This document shows, one piece after another, positions 18,491 through 27,912 of a DNA stretch of 64,000 bases. The notes beneath the pieces are model-generated. The model made no database searches, had not been told where the DNA came from, and saw only the letters and a list, made by a program, of their open reading frames with translations. A program made the position numbers and the translations under genes. Origin of the DNA: Allorhizobium paknamense. Its GTDB lineage: Bacteria; Pseudomonadota; Alphaproteobacteria; Rhizobiales; Rhizobiaceae. The DNA lies in the NCBI RefSeq assembly GCF_030815125.1, contig NZ_JAUSWH010000017.1, positions 1-64,000 on the forward strand, in the 5' to 3' direction. Position 1 is the first letter of the stretch; every line of letters starts with the position of its first letter.

Positions 18491-19009
18491 TTATGGCGCG
18501 GCTTTCGCCGCGCCATTCCCTTTCTGCTTCTCGATCGTCCGGGGCTCCATGGCAAGCACAAGGTCATGCACCATCTTCAAGGCCGTTTCGTCGAGCTTCT
18601 GCAGGTGGCCGACCGTTTCTTCCATCAGCTTGTTTCTCTCTGTTTCCTGTGAGTTGCCTTCGGATTGAGGGGGCCGTTCTTTGATGAAAGGATCGAAGAA
18701 CTCTTCCGGAGTAATATCGAGGACCTCGAACACGTGGAGCAGGCGTCCGACGGTCATCAAGGATGAGGCGTTTTCATAGCGGGCGTAGGTTGCCTCCTTT
18801 ACGCCCAGGAGGGTCGCGACTTTGGCTTGCGCAATTTGTCGGTCGGTTCGCAGGTGACGGAGCCTTCGCGCGACAAGCAGATCCAGTTCCTTGAGGTCGA
18901 TGATCTTTCCGTCGAGCCGTTTGCGATAAACCGGATGATCTTTGTCTGGGTCGTCAACGCGTTCAAGTCCGAGATAGCTTACCCACTGCTCGAGTCCGAA
19001 ACCTGCCAT
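18491..19009 (-). CDS. XRE-family transcriptional regulator
   Basis: 172 residues. The helix-turn-helix lies around residues 55-110, with QAKVATLLGVKEATYARYEN. A conserved N-terminal block DPDKDHPVYRKRLDGKIIDL precedes it and a charged helical C-terminus follows. It is a clear paralogue of the XRE protein at 49635-50273, sharing the P-[VL]-Y-R-K ... DG-[KI]-I block and the overall order. It probably represses itself or nearby plasmid genes. The ATG follows a weak TAGGCGG site. Confidence 0.85.
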   Translation of the reverse strand: MAGFGLEQWVSYLGLERVDDPDKDHPVYRKRLDGKIIDLKELDLLVARRLRHLRTDRQIAQAKVATLLGVKEATYARYENASSLMTVGRLLHVFEVLDITPEEFFDPFIKERPPQSEGNSQETERNKLMEETVGHLQKLDETALKMVHDLVLAMEPRTIEKQKGNGAAKAAP

Positions 19010-19733
19010 TGCCGCCTACCACACTGGAATTTCATCGTTGTTCCTCCGGGAAAATTAAAGATGGTGCCTCGAAAGTCTACCCTGGATCGCTGCTTTGGCG
19101 CATCGCTTTGCGACCCCGCTCTATGCCTTCGGCACGGAGCCAGCAGACACTGTCTCCGCCCATTCGGGTGACGATCGGTTGCGCTGCGGCTTCGCCTCAA
19201 ATCAGATTCATCGCAGGCAAAATCCGTTCGGAACATTTACAGCCTCGCCCGATCGACCCATATTGGCTGTTGATCAAGTCAGGTCGTGGCAAGTCTCTAG
19301 CCCTTTCTTGTCGCGTGCCTACGGAGGCCGCCCTGCCTCCTATCGGGGCGGCCTTTCCCCTCCCCTACTGCTCTTCACAGTAATCAGCATCAGCGGTTTG
19401 CCGGCCTAGGCCAGGATAAAGCAGTGACGCCGGAGGCGTCCTGTCTGTTTCTTTGATGAGGGAAAGAGGAGCGCTGCCCCCTCTCCCTCACAAGGGGAAA
19501 AAACGGTCTCCCCGTCCTTCCTTCGCGCAGCCTTAAGGCCGCTCTTTCGTGCAGGATCGCCGCTAACGCGCCGCCCCTTCGGCTTTGCCTCGGGCGGGCG
19601 AACCCCCTCCGTTTTTATCCCCTTGCCACCCTCTCCCCCGCTGCTCCGCGCGAACTCGGGAACAGGAGCGGGGCTCCTGCCCACGAGGGGCACGAGAAGA
19701 CCGCTTCGCGGAATTGGAGAAAGGGTGAGAACT
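19010..19733 (+). promoter_or_regulatory. Long GC-rich structured leader before the 19.7-kb gene
   Basis: 724 bases with no supportable gene. Several hairpins can be read: GGCCTAGGCC (19403-19412), GACGCC-GGA-GGCGTC (19426-19440), GAGGGAAAGAGG pairing with CCTCTCCCTC (19458-19489), and a GGCCGCC/GGGCGGCC stem followed by TTT near 19326-19358 that may be a terminator. AGGGTGAG precedes the next start codon. Similar C-rich, hairpin-dense leaders stand before other plus-strand plasmid genes in this window. Confidence 0.5.
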
Positions 19734-20189
19734 ATGACCACAACCGCAACCGTTTACCTGCTGGACCCGGAAGCCGGGACCATTCAAGCCGCAGAGGTCG
19801 CAGCACCTAGCGCATTCTCTCAGACCTACGGGCTGATTGGATGCCAGCTTGTCGAGGTGGTGCCATTCGACACGAACCACGTTCTTATCGTCGATGAGGA
19901 GGGTTTGCGGGACGGTTTGACCGCCTTCACCGTCTTTGACGGCTACCCGCAGCCATTGGCTGGAAAGATTGTTCTTGCCAGCCTGGACGGCGCGCATGTC
20001 CTACCGCCGCAGATCAGCATTGAGGAAGCAGCGGCCCGCCTGACCGTCTGCAAGCCGGTTCTTGATCCGGTCTTTGCCAAGGCAGACGAGCATTCCCCCA
20101 ATGGGGTCATTCTGGGCGGCGCCTTGATCGGGTTCCAGACCCGTATCACCCGCACTCACCCAACCGTCATGGCGGGGGTAGTCCGATGA
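19734..20189 (+). CDS. Hypothetical plasmid protein (DUF3846-like)
   Basis: 151 residues beginning MTTTATVYLLDPEAGTIQAA. The pattern YLLDPEAGTI ... FDTNHVLIVDEEGLRDG ... FTVFDGYPQPLAGKIVL resembles small DUF3846-type proteins found on plasmids and phages; the function is unknown. A good AGGGTGAG precedes the ATG. It overlaps the next gene by four bases (ATGA), so the two are coupled. It opens a backbone operon that the Tn3-family transposon interrupts further on. Confidence 0.7.
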   Translation: MTTTATVYLLDPEAGTIQAAEVAAPSAFSQTYGLIGCQLVEVVPFDTNHVLIVDEEGLRDGLTAFTVFDGYPQPLAGKIVLASLDGAHVLPPQISIEEAAARLTVCKPVLDPVFAKADEHSPNGVILGGALIGFQTRITRTHPTVMAGVVR

Positions 20190-21184
20190 TCATCGCTGTT
20201 GTCGAGGACCGCACCCTGTCCATTCTCGCCGGAACCTTTGCCGCGACCATCGCGGCGAAGGACATCGAACATAGCTTCCATGCCCTTACTCATTTTCCGG
20301 AGCGGCGCACCCTTTCCGAACTGGAAGGGCTGGCAGAGCGCCTGAACGGCTTTGCAGCCTACATGGGGGAGCTGTGGGAGCAAGCAAAACTGCCCCTGCC
20401 GGACGCTGAATTAGAGGCCTTTGCCCGCCGTCATGTCGAGATCACCGCCAAGTATTGGGCAGCGGAAGGCCGTTGCATGAACTGGTTTATCACCGGACCT
20501 GCCCGCTTTCCCGTCGCCCGCAATGAAAAGCGGATGCGAGTATCAGACGCCCGCCGTGCTGACATCTCAGCCCATATCGCGACTGCGAAAAAAGCAGTGA
20601 AGCGCAAGGCGTTTCCCCACGGGACCGATGACGAGCCGATCCGAGCCAGTGATCCGGCCGCCATGCAGCGCATCGCATCGCGGATCGAAGATCTGGCACT
20701 GTCCATCGACCGGATGAAACGGGCGAATGTCATCATTCGTCGGATGGAGAAGGATCAGGCGAGCGAAGCCGACATTCTGGCGCGTGTGGTGGCAGAAACC
20801 GGCATGGACGAGAAGAGGGCATCGCGTGGCGTTACCCTTGCCCCATGGCAGAACCGACGCGGCTTCTCCACCACCAACACCCGCGCCGAGCTGCGCCGCA
20901 TGCAAACCCGCCTCGCTTCGCTTGCTGCGATGAAGAAGCGCGGCGACCGCGCCGAGGACGTCGAGACGGAGGCAGGAGCCGTCACGGTCAAGGAAAATAC
21001 CGACATGGCCCGCATTCAGTTGCTGTTTCCCGGCAAGCCGGACGAGCAGACGCGACGCACCCTGAAATCTCACGGGTTCCGCTGGTCCCCATCGCAAGGA
21101 GCGTGGCAGCGCAACTTGAACGAGGCCGGACGCTATGCGGCCAAGTGCGTCTTGAAATCGATCAGCGGCAACAGCGCCGCTTGA
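20186..21184 (+). CDS. Hypothetical plasmid backbone protein
   Basis: 332 residues, starting within the stop codon of the previous gene. No family named with confidence. The C-terminal ~60 residues (MARIQLLFPGKPDEQTRRTL, then HGFRWSPSQGAWQRNLNEAG) form a small module I recall at the end of several plasmid and phage proteins. The middle is helical and basic. It is likely translated with its neighbours and is probably an accessory plasmid function. Confidence 0.75.
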   Translation: MIIAVVEDRTLSILAGTFAATIAAKDIEHSFHALTHFPERRTLSELEGLAERLNGFAAYMGELWEQAKLPLPDAELEAFARRHVEITAKYWAAEGRCMNWFITGPARFPVARNEKRMRVSDARRADISAHIATAKKAVKRKAFPHGTDDEPIRASDPAAMQRIASRIEDLALSIDRMKRANVIIRRMEKDQASEADILARVVAETGMDEKRASRGVTLAPWQNRRGFSTTNTRAELRRMQTRLASLAAMKKRGDRAEDVETEAGAVTVKENTDMARIQLLFPGKPDEQTRRTLKSHGFRWSPSQGAWQRNLNEAGRYAAKCVLKSISGNSAA

Positions 21185-21212
21185 TCAGCCCCGGAAAACA
21201 GAGGATCCCCAC

Positions 21213-21491
21213 ATGAATGAGCAGATTTTTACAGTCATGGAGTTTTCCGGCCGAGGCGACGCCATGTTCGGCGGCAGTGCCGCCGACTGGAGCCTATACA
21301 CCCAAGAAGACGGCTCAAACGCTTTCATGAGTGCAGCCGACGCGCAGCGCCGCCAGCTGGTGAAAGCCTATTTCCCGACCAAGAAGGAGGCAAGTGAGGC
21401 CGGAGAGGCAGCCAGTCAGCGCAAGGGCCTGATTTCGGCCTTGCCTGTTCGGCGTGTTGACGAGATCCCCTATGCGCAATTGCGCTGGATT
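21213..21491 (+). pseudogene. 5' part of a backbone gene split by the Tn3-family transposon
   Basis: 93 codons starting MNEQIFTVMEFSGRGDAMFG, 28 bases after the previous gene. At 21,491 it runs into the left end of the transposon; the apparent tail after that (VTTRKCPICPTFENIG) is transposon DNA. Joining CGC TGG ATT here to GTC GGA AAC at 27,964 restores one frame to a stop at 28129-28131, giving 148 residues. The product is unrecognised. The insertion has almost certainly inactivated it. Confidence 0.85.
21486..21491 (+). repeat. Left target-site duplication TGGATT
   Basis: TGGATT stands immediately outside the left terminal repeat and again immediately outside the right one (27958-27963), in the same orientation. 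Removing one copy together with the transposon restores the interrupted reading frame. Confidence 0.85.
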
Positions 21492-21536
21492 GGCGTCACG
21501 ACACGAAAGTGCCCGATCTGTCCGACTTTTGAGAAC
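21492..21536 (+). repeat. Left terminal inverted repeat of the Tn3-family transposon
   Basis: Begins GGCGTCACGACACGAAAG and ends TTTTGAGAAC, ten bases before the tnpA stop codon. It matches the reverse complement of 27913-27957 at 41 of 45 positions. The best conserved 38 bases (from CGACACG inwards) equal the usual Tn3-family length, but the direct repeats lie outside the 45-base version. Confidence 0.9.
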
Positions 21537-21545
21537 ATAGGGTGA

Positions 21546-24512
21546 TCACGCTGCGAGGATGGAAGTTTCCTGCCGCAACGGCCTGAGATCAACGCCGTCC
21601 GTCGGGGTCCAGATGTAGTCACCGGTGAGACTGATGTGCTGCCAGCCGAGTGGGGTAATGTGCTTGATGACGTCGGGCGGCGTGGGGATGCTCTCCCGGT
21701 TGAGTTCGGCGAAGGCAGGTTGGAGATAGAGCGTGTTCCAGTAGACGATGGCGTTGATCAACAGGTTCAATCCGGATGCTCTATAGAACTGGCTCTCGAA
21801 GGTCCTGTCGCGCAATTCTCCGAGGCGATTGAAAAACAGTGCGCGGGCAAGCGTGTTCTGGGCTTCGCTCTTGTTGAGGCCGGCGGTTGCGTTTCTGCGC
21901 ATCTCCGGGTTTTGCCACCACTGCGGCAGAAAAATCGATCGATTGATGCGGCCGAGATCGCGCAGCGCCAACGCCAATCCGTTCTGACGTGGGAATGCAG
22001 ACAGCTTCGCCAGTAGGGTGGACGGTCGGACCTGACCGGAACGGATCGTCGTGACCAGGCGAAGAATGTCATTCCAGTTTGCCTTGATGCGCTCGACGTT
22101 GATGGGTTCTCCGACGAGAGATGCCAGGTTCTCCGGAGGCGTATCACCGGGAAAGAGGTAGAGCTTGCGATCCTTGAGGCCTCGCAGCCGGGGCACGAGT
22201 TGGAAGCCCACGAGATGGCAAAGGGCGAAACTCATATCGCTGACCCCGCCGGTATCGACATAGTGGGTTTCGATGGCGAGATCGCTGCCATGATAGAGCA
22301 ACCCGTCGAGGACATAGATGGCCTCGCTGGCGTTAGCATTCATGGCGACGATGTAGAATGCGCCGTATTGATCGGACGTGAACCGATAGAATTTGGCGCC
22401 GGGATTGGGACCATAGCGAGCATTGAGGTCGCCGATCGCCTCAGCGTGACCACCCGCCGGAAAATACTGGCCGTCCGAGGACGAGGTGGTTCCATCTCCC
22501 CATAGGGTTGCGAGCGGCAGTTGCCTTTGGGCATTGACGAGAATGGCGTGCGCGGCGGTGTAACCTTCCTCTCGGATGTGCCAGTCATGCGCCCATGCAA
22601 GCTGGCGCATCGTGATCCCGGGAGAAACGTCGGCCATCCTGGTGAGGCCGAGATTGATACCATCGGCCAGGATCGCGGTGAGAAGCGCAAGTTTGCTGTC
22701 GGCCGTTCGACCGCTGCGCAGATGGGTGAAGGCATTGGAAAACCCCGTGCGTACATCCACCTCCAGCAACAGATCGGTGATGCGGATCGCAGGCAGGCGG
22801 CTTTCGACCTTCGCCTTCAGCGACTTCGCGATATCCGGAAACAAGGCCTTGTGCGGCGTGACGCTGAATCCCGCTCCCGTCAATTCGACATCGTCGAGTT
22901 CGCCGGCGGCAGCAAGACGGGAGAGGTCAGCCAGCCCCTCGTTCAGGACATGGCGCTGCTGGTGGAGATATGTCTCGACATCGGTATCGACTGCGATCGG
23001 AAGCGGCCCTTCCTCACGCATCAGCTCGAATGTCGGTGTGGGGATGAGAAAGCTCTCAAAAGACTGGAAGCGCTTTGCTCCCTCCACCCAGACATCGCCC
23101 GCATCGAGCCGGCGCTTCAATTCGCTAAATAGGCAGAGCTCATATGCCTTGCGATCAATTTTTCCGTCTTGCAGGAGGAGCGGCATCCAACCTTTCGGGG
23201 CAAACGAGATCGGCGCCTTGTCTGGTATCGCCCTTTTGCCCGTGCGATAGAGATCGGCGATCACGGATAGTGCCCGCAACAGATTTGCCGCTACGGCATG
23301 GCCGCGGAAGACGAGGGTGGAAAGAAACTGTGGCGCAAGTTTCCGGATTGTCGGATAGCGCTGGAGCATGTCGATTTTGCCGTCGATGACATCCGGGACG
23401 ATCAGCGTGTCGACCGCCTCGACACTGAGCGTGAAGGTCGGCCACTGAGTTGCTCTTTCAATCGCGCTTGCGATGTCCTCGCCTTTCTGTCTAGCCTCAA
23501 TGATTGCGTGGCAGACTTTCGAAACATCCTTAAGCGGTTTCTGCACTTCCCGAACTGACCGTGTCATGCGAGCGGCCGCCCGATTATCAGCCCGCCGGGT
23601 CAGGATGCCCATGATCTTCTTGAACATATCGATTGCGCAGTCCGTCAGGTGACGGGAAAGGTGCAACGCCGTTGCAGCCAGGACGGCGTACCGGCGTTCG
23701 GAGTTGAGGTCGCGCAGATGCTGCGCGCTCATCCGCATGCCCTCGGCGGCGAATTCGTCAAAGACCTTCACTGGAATCCGCTCCATCAAAGCCGCCGGCA
23801 GGTTCAGCGAACGCAGAAAGCGAATGCGCTCGGCGATCCTGTCGAGGTTGGCGGCGGCTGGCGACAACGCCGGCGTTCTCGCCCAGGCAAGGACGGTCAC
23901 GCTCGTCCCCTCACGCGGATCGAGAAGTTTGTCGAGATCAAGCTTCTGATAATCTGACAGCCCACCAGCTAAAGCCCGATGAGCGATGCGGATACCGCGC
24001 CGGATCGCGACATGGATGATGGCTTCGAGCGCCGCCCGCGTTGGCAGGAGAAGTCTTCGGCGCCGTAGTTCCTCAACGACCATATCCGCCAACTTGTCGG
24101 CTTGGCGCAGTGTTTGGGCAGCTGGCGTCAGCCAGCCGGTCAGCGCCCGAACATCCGAAGGAGCGAACGGTCTGATCTGCATTCGATCGAAAAGCAAAAC
24201 GAGGTGTTCGCGCCGCGTCTGCGGCCGCTCGAAGTAACGGTCGATCTCGCGATGATCGACACCGATCTGCCTTGCCAGGAACCGGAGAACGCCCAACGGC
24301 AGGATCTCCCCGTCAGAAAGCGGCCTGCCCGGATAACGCAGCGTGGCCAAGACACAGGCAAGACCCAACCGGTTCGAGGCCTTGTTCTGCCGCATGATGA
24401 GGTCGAGGTCGGATCGGTCCAACGTGTAGTGCTTGGCGATCTCCCTGTCGTCATCCGGAATGGTTGTTGCCTGCTGCCACCATGCCTCGCTCAATAGTTC
24501 CCTTCGCGTCAT
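21546..24512 (-). CDS. tnpA: Tn3-family transposase TnpA
   Basis: 988 residues, full length for Tn3-family transposases. The N-terminal domain starts MTRRELLSEAWWQQATTIPD, as in this family. The catalytic region carries TLWGDGTTSSSDGQYF with a DDE-type Asp, and the C-terminus has the conserved stretch FRASGLNLLINAIVYWNTLY in slightly different form, then LQPAFAEL and HITPLGWQHISLTGDYIW. It makes the cointegrate in replicative transposition, which TnpR resolves. Its stop lies ten bases from the left terminal repeat. No frameshift is seen, so it is probably active. Confidence 0.96.
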   Translation of the reverse strand: MTRRELLSEAWWQQATTIPDDDREIAKHYTLDRSDLDLIMRQNKASNRLGLACVLATLRYPGRPLSDGEILPLGVLRFLARQIGVDHREIDRYFERPQTRREHLVLLFDRMQIRPFAPSDVRALTGWLTPAAQTLRQADKLADMVVEELRRRRLLLPTRAALEAIIHVAIRRGIRIAHRALAGGLSDYQKLDLDKLLDPREGTSVTVLAWARTPALSPAAANLDRIAERIRFLRSLNLPAALMERIPVKVFDEFAAEGMRMSAQHLRDLNSERRYAVLAATALHLSRHLTDCAIDMFKKIMGILTRRADNRAAARMTRSVREVQKPLKDVSKVCHAIIEARQKGEDIASAIERATQWPTFTLSVEAVDTLIVPDVIDGKIDMLQRYPTIRKLAPQFLSTLVFRGHAVAANLLRALSVIADLYRTGKRAIPDKAPISFAPKGWMPLLLQDGKIDRKAYELCLFSELKRRLDAGDVWVEGAKRFQSFESFLIPTPTFELMREEGPLPIAVDTDVETYLHQQRHVLNEGLADLSRLAAAGELDDVELTGAGFSVTPHKALFPDIAKSLKAKVESRLPAIRITDLLLEVDVRTGFSNAFTHLRSGRTADSKLALLTAILADGINLGLTRMADVSPGITMRQLAWAHDWHIREEGYTAAHAILVNAQRQLPLATLWGDGTTSSSDGQYFPAGGHAEAIGDLNARYGPNPGAKFYRFTSDQYGAFYIVAMNANASEAIYVLDGLLYHGSDLAIETHYVDTGGVSDMSFALCHLVGFQLVPRLRGLKDRKLYLFPGDTPPENLASLVGEPINVERIKANWNDILRLVTTIRSGQVRPSTLLAKLSAFPRQNGLALALRDLGRINRSIFLPQWWQNPEMRRNATAGLNKSEAQNTLARALFFNRLGELRDRTFESQFYRASGLNLLINAIVYWNTLYLQPAFAELNRESIPTPPDVIKHITPLGWQHISLTGDYIWTPTDGVDLRPLRQETSILAA

Positions 24513-24581
24513 TCTTCGACCTTGTGTTATAACTCGTTACCAAGTGATATACGGCTAACCTATGCATCGTAATTCGAGGAC

Positions 24582-25901
24582 ATGATGAAGCTTCGATCGT
24601 TTTTGTCGATTTTTGGTGCAGTAGCGATTTCTTCGGTTTTCTCTCTGGCGCCAACGATCGCCCGGGCGGCAAACACCACGCATATCGCCGGGTTCCGCGA
24701 TCCGGAGGTTGCAGACCGCGCGTACATCGCTGCAACGGCCTATCATACGATCAGGCGCTACTTTGCCCATGCAGAGGGGCTGCCAGCCGGCTACGATTTC
24801 GAAGTGCGCTATCGCTCCTATCTCAAAGAGGCGTTGAGTGCTCCTGATCGGAGAGGCTTTTCGTTGGCGACAATGCGCTTGTTCGCAAGTTTGCGGAACG
24901 GCCACACGTCGTTCAACGACGAGACGTTATGGCAGCAGGGTGGATCGCTGCCCTTCACGGTGCGCAGGATAGATGGGCGATGGGTCGTCGCAACGTCCAG
25001 GCTCCCCGGCCTGCATCCTGCTGATGTGATTGTCATGGCTGACAATAAACCGGTTGATGATTGGCTCAAGCCTGTCCGCGAGAATATTGGTCAGTCGAAC
25101 CTAGCAGCGCTTGATCGCACAACTTGGCTCCGTCCTTTTTTGTTTCCGTCACGCTTCACGATCGAGACAGAGGACGGTCGAAAAGTGCCTGTCGATTTGA
25201 CCGCAACCTATAGCGGACCCGAACAGGGCGTCTTCCTCCCGACGGCAGTCGAAACGACCCACCTTTCACAGGGTGTCGTTGTTATACGTATCCCAAGCTT
25301 CGAGAACCCAAAATACGAGCAGGCCGCAATCGTGGCAATTCACGCGGCCAAGGATGCGAACTTTATTCTACTTGATCTGCGTGGGAATGGAGGTGGCAAC
25401 ACGCCCAGCAAGCTGCTTTCTGCTATCATGACGAAACCTTATCGTGGAACCGTCGTCGCCACACCTATGACCATAGCAATGGTTGATGCGTCTAATTCCA
25501 ACAATGGAGCTGTCCAGCCATTGCCGACCGTTATGATGCGCTACGGCCCTGACCAGACACAGCCTTCGCCAGACGCATGGGCAGGAAAGATGGCGGTGCT
25601 CATCGATGGTGGTTGCGCTTCGGCATGCGAGGACTTTGTGTTACGTTTCAAGGATGGTAATCGTGGACTTATTGTCGGCGAGCCTACCTTCGGGTCGACT
25701 GGCCAGCCTTACTTCGTGAACTTTCCGGAATTCGGGATGTCATTCAGGGTATCCACGAAACGCGAGTATTTTCCCGATGGACAGCCCTTCGAAGGTCTTG
25801 GCGTTCAGCCTGACAAATTAGTTCCGCTGTCGATCGAACAATTGAAAAGCGGAACTGATACACAGCTCGACCTTGCTGCTAAGGCGGTGCTTGCCCAATA
25901 G
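24582..25901 (+). CDS. Exported S41-family peptidase-like protein (transposon cargo)
   Basis: 439 residues with a clear Sec signal peptide ending ARA near residue 29. The C-terminal half is the S41 (tail-specific protease/tricorn core) fold: LLDLRGNGGGN and DGGCASACEDFV, whose Ser is the expected nucleophile, followed by GEPTFGSTGQP. The N-terminal domain is not a recognisable PDZ. It should act in the periplasm or outside the cell on peptides, or on another substrate if diverged. GAGGA sits immediately before the first of two ATGs; the second (24585) has better spacing. It is divergent from tnpA with about 70 bases between them. Confidence 0.85.
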   Translation: MMKLRSFLSIFGAVAISSVFSLAPTIARAANTTHIAGFRDPEVADRAYIAATAYHTIRRYFAHAEGLPAGYDFEVRYRSYLKEALSAPDRRGFSLATMRLFASLRNGHTSFNDETLWQQGGSLPFTVRRIDGRWVVATSRLPGLHPADVIVMADNKPVDDWLKPVRENIGQSNLAALDRTTWLRPFLFPSRFTIETEDGRKVPVDLTATYSGPEQGVFLPTAVETTHLSQGVVVIRIPSFENPKYEQAAIVAIHAAKDANFILLDLRGNGGGNTPSKLLSAIMTKPYRGTVVATPMTIAMVDASNSNNGAVQPLPTVMMRYGPDQTQPSPDAWAGKMAVLIDGGCASACEDFVLRFKDGNRGLIVGEPTFGSTGQPYFVNFPEFGMSFRVSTKREYFPDGQPFEGLGVQPDKLVPLSIEQLKSGTDTQLDLAAKAVLAQ

Positions 25902-25920
25902 ACAGCACGCCTAAGATAAG

Positions 25921-26023
25921 TGTCCGCCAAACGGACGTTTGACGGCATCCACAAGTTTTGTCCGCAAATATTGCTATTTAACGGCAAATCGGACATTGTC
26001 CGTATTGAACCAGAAAACGGACA
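25921..26023 (+). promoter_or_regulatory. Probable res site of the transposon
   Basis: Six TGTCCG or CGGAC(A) half-sites lie in 103 bases just before tnpR: TGTCCG at 25921, 25959 and 25997; CGGAC at 25932, CGGACA at 25990 and 26018. Paired inverted half-sites arranged as several sub-sites immediately upstream of tnpR are what a serine-resolvase res site looks like. The tnpR promoter should be inside it and repressed by TnpR. Confidence 0.65.
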
Positions 26024-26034
26024 AGTCGCACGTT

Positions 26035-26589
26035 ATGACCGCGATCGGCTATGCAAGGGTCTCGACGGAAGACCAGGATACGGCATTGCAGCTCGATGCA
26101 TTGAGGAAAGCAGGTTGCGAGAAGCTGTTCGAGGACAGAGCGTCAGGTGTTAAGACCGACCGACCCGGCCTAACGGATGCTATCCGCTATGCGCGTGACG
26201 GCGATACGCTGACGGTCTGGAAGCTCGACCGTCTCGGCCGATCGATGAAGCACCTGATCGAGATCGTCACCGAACTGGAAGCGAAAGGTGTCGGCTTCCG
26301 CTCCCTGACCGAGAATATCGACACCACGACATCCGGTGGCCGCCTGGTGTTCCATCTGTTCGGGGCCTTGGCGCAGTTTGAGCGTGATCTGATACGAGAA
26401 CGGACGAGGGCCGGGCTGCAAGCCGCGGAGGCACGGGGCCGCCGCGGTGGCCGCCAAGCCGTCGTAACACCTGAAAAGCTTGCGAAGGCCCGCCAACATC
26501 TGGCGGCAGGACTTAACGTGCGGGAGGCGGCCGCCCGCATCAAAATTGGGAAAACTGCACTCTACCAAGCTCTCAAAGTTGAAAAATAG
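26035..26589 (+). CDS. tnpR: Serine resolvase TnpR of the Tn3-family transposon
   Basis: 184 residues. The N-terminal catalytic domain begins MTAIGYARVSTEDQD with the nucleophile Ser10, then RPGLTDAIRYARDGDTLTVW, KLDRLGRSMKHL and FERDLIRERTRAGL. A short C-terminal helix-turn-helix follows (LNVREAAARIKIGKTALYQA). The start was set at ATG 26035 because homologues begin there and the res site lies just upstream, although no strong ribosome site is seen. It resolves cointegrates at res. The hydrolase gene downstream on the same strand begins within about 60 bases. Confidence 0.95.
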   Translation: MTAIGYARVSTEDQDTALQLDALRKAGCEKLFEDRASGVKTDRPGLTDAIRYARDGDTLTVWKLDRLGRSMKHLIEIVTELEAKGVGFRSLTENIDTTTSGGRLVFHLFGALAQFERDLIRERTRAGLQAAEARGRRGGRQAVVTPEKLAKARQHLAAGLNVREAAARIKIGKTALYQALKVEK

Positions 26590-26645
26590 CGGTGTCGTCG
26601 AAGCTGAAATCTGGTTTGCTGGACGGCGAAATTGATAGGTTGCCA

Positions 26646-27800
26646 ATGACGATCCGAAAAAATCGCAGAGAGATCCTCAAGTACATGGGAGCAACGATAA
26701 TGGTCAGTACGACCCCAGCCATCGCGGACGGAAAGCATACCGATTGGCAGGTTGCCGCTTCGGGTGAGACAGAGTTCAAATCCGACCCCGTAACGCGTTT
26801 CGATGATTTGGCGAAAAGCGGAAAACTATCGGGTGTGCACGGAGTTGTCGCCTTGCGCGGCGGTCGGATCGCCTTTGAACGTTATTTCAACGGCAATGAC
26901 ATGAAGTGGGGGCAGCCCCTGGAAAATGTGGAGTTCGGGCCGGAAACCCTTCACGACATCAGATCCGTTACGAAAAGCATCGTCGGTCTGCTCTACGGTA
27001 TTGCGCTTGCCAAGGGGCGAGTGCCGGCGCTTGACGAGCCGATCATCGCGCAGTTTCCCGAATATGCTGATCTTGGCCGTAATCCCGAACGCGAGCGCAT
27101 CACCATTCGTCATGCACTGACCATGACGCTGGCCATGGAATGGAACGAAGACGCCCCCTACACCGATCCTGCCAATAGCGAGATTGCCATGGAGCAAGCG
27201 CCGGATCGCTATCGCTTCATCTTGGATCGGCCGATCCTTGCCAAACCGGGAAGAGGGTGGATTTACAGCGGCGGGGCGGTTGCGCTGATTGGCAAGATTA
27301 TTGAGCGAGGCACCGGCCAGAGTTTACCGGACTTCGCGAAAGAAGTGCTGTTTGATCCCCTCGGCATCGACACCACGGAATGGATCCGGGGGCAGGACGG
27401 TGAGCCATCGGCTGCATCGGGGCTACGGCTGTCGCCTCGTTCACTGGCCCGCATTGGGCAAGTGATCCTGCAGGGCGGTGAATGGCAAGGCCGCAGTGTC
27501 ATTCCAAAATCCTGGCTTGATGAGAGCTTCGAACCTGCCGCCATCGTAGATATCGGCTGGCGGGGAATGCATTACGGTTATCTCTGGTATCTCGGCGAGG
27601 AGGCGATAACAGACAAGACAGGAACCCATGGCGAGCGTTTCATCGCTGCCTTCGGCAATGGTGGGCAGCGACTGTTCGTCTTCCCCGGTTTTGACTTTGT
27701 CCTAGCCATCACCACCGGCAATTACAATGCACCGGATCAGTGGATGGCACCTGCCGCGCTGTTGTTCGACGTATTCCTGCCCAGCCTGACGGAGACGTGA
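26646..27800 (+). CDS. Exported beta-lactamase-fold serine hydrolase (transposon cargo)
   Basis: 384 residues from ATG 26646; a GTG at 26592 is an alternative start. The N-terminus RKNRREILKYMGATIMVS has a twin-arginine pattern (RREILK) followed by a hydrophobic stretch and a likely cleavage after AIA, so Tat export is probable. The class-C beta-lactamase/DD-peptidase fold is shown by SVTK (SxxK nucleophile motif), YSGG at the YxN position and a C-terminal HGERF loop. The family includes esterases and oligomer (6-aminohexanoate type) hydrolases as well as beta-lactamases, so the substrate is open. It lies between tnpR and the right terminal repeat. Confidence 0.85.
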   Translation: MTIRKNRREILKYMGATIMVSTTPAIADGKHTDWQVAASGETEFKSDPVTRFDDLAKSGKLSGVHGVVALRGGRIAFERYFNGNDMKWGQPLENVEFGPETLHDIRSVTKSIVGLLYGIALAKGRVPALDEPIIAQFPEYADLGRNPERERITIRHALTMTLAMEWNEDAPYTDPANSEIAMEQAPDRYRFILDRPILAKPGRGWIYSGGAVALIGKIIERGTGQSLPDFAKEVLFDPLGIDTTEWIRGQDGEPSAASGLRLSPRSLARIGQVILQGGEWQGRSVIPKSWLDESFEPAAIVDIGWRGMHYGYLWYLGEEAITDKTGTHGERFIAAFGNGGQRLFVFPGFDFVLAITTGNYNAPDQWMAPAALLFDVFLPSLTET

Positions 27801-27912
27801 AAGCCGGCGTCTTTCCGTCCCCCTGACAACTAAACACCATTAAGATTTGAGATCCAGAAGTCGTCTTGCTGCTTCAGGCTGAACGCTGTACGGCGGGGCC
27901 GGTTCTTTATTC

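Noticed and set aside
26646..27800. Calling the hydrolase an AmpC beta-lactamase
   Set aside because: SxxK is present, but the YxN and KTG elements are not of AmpC type, and the family includes many esterases and amide hydrolases.
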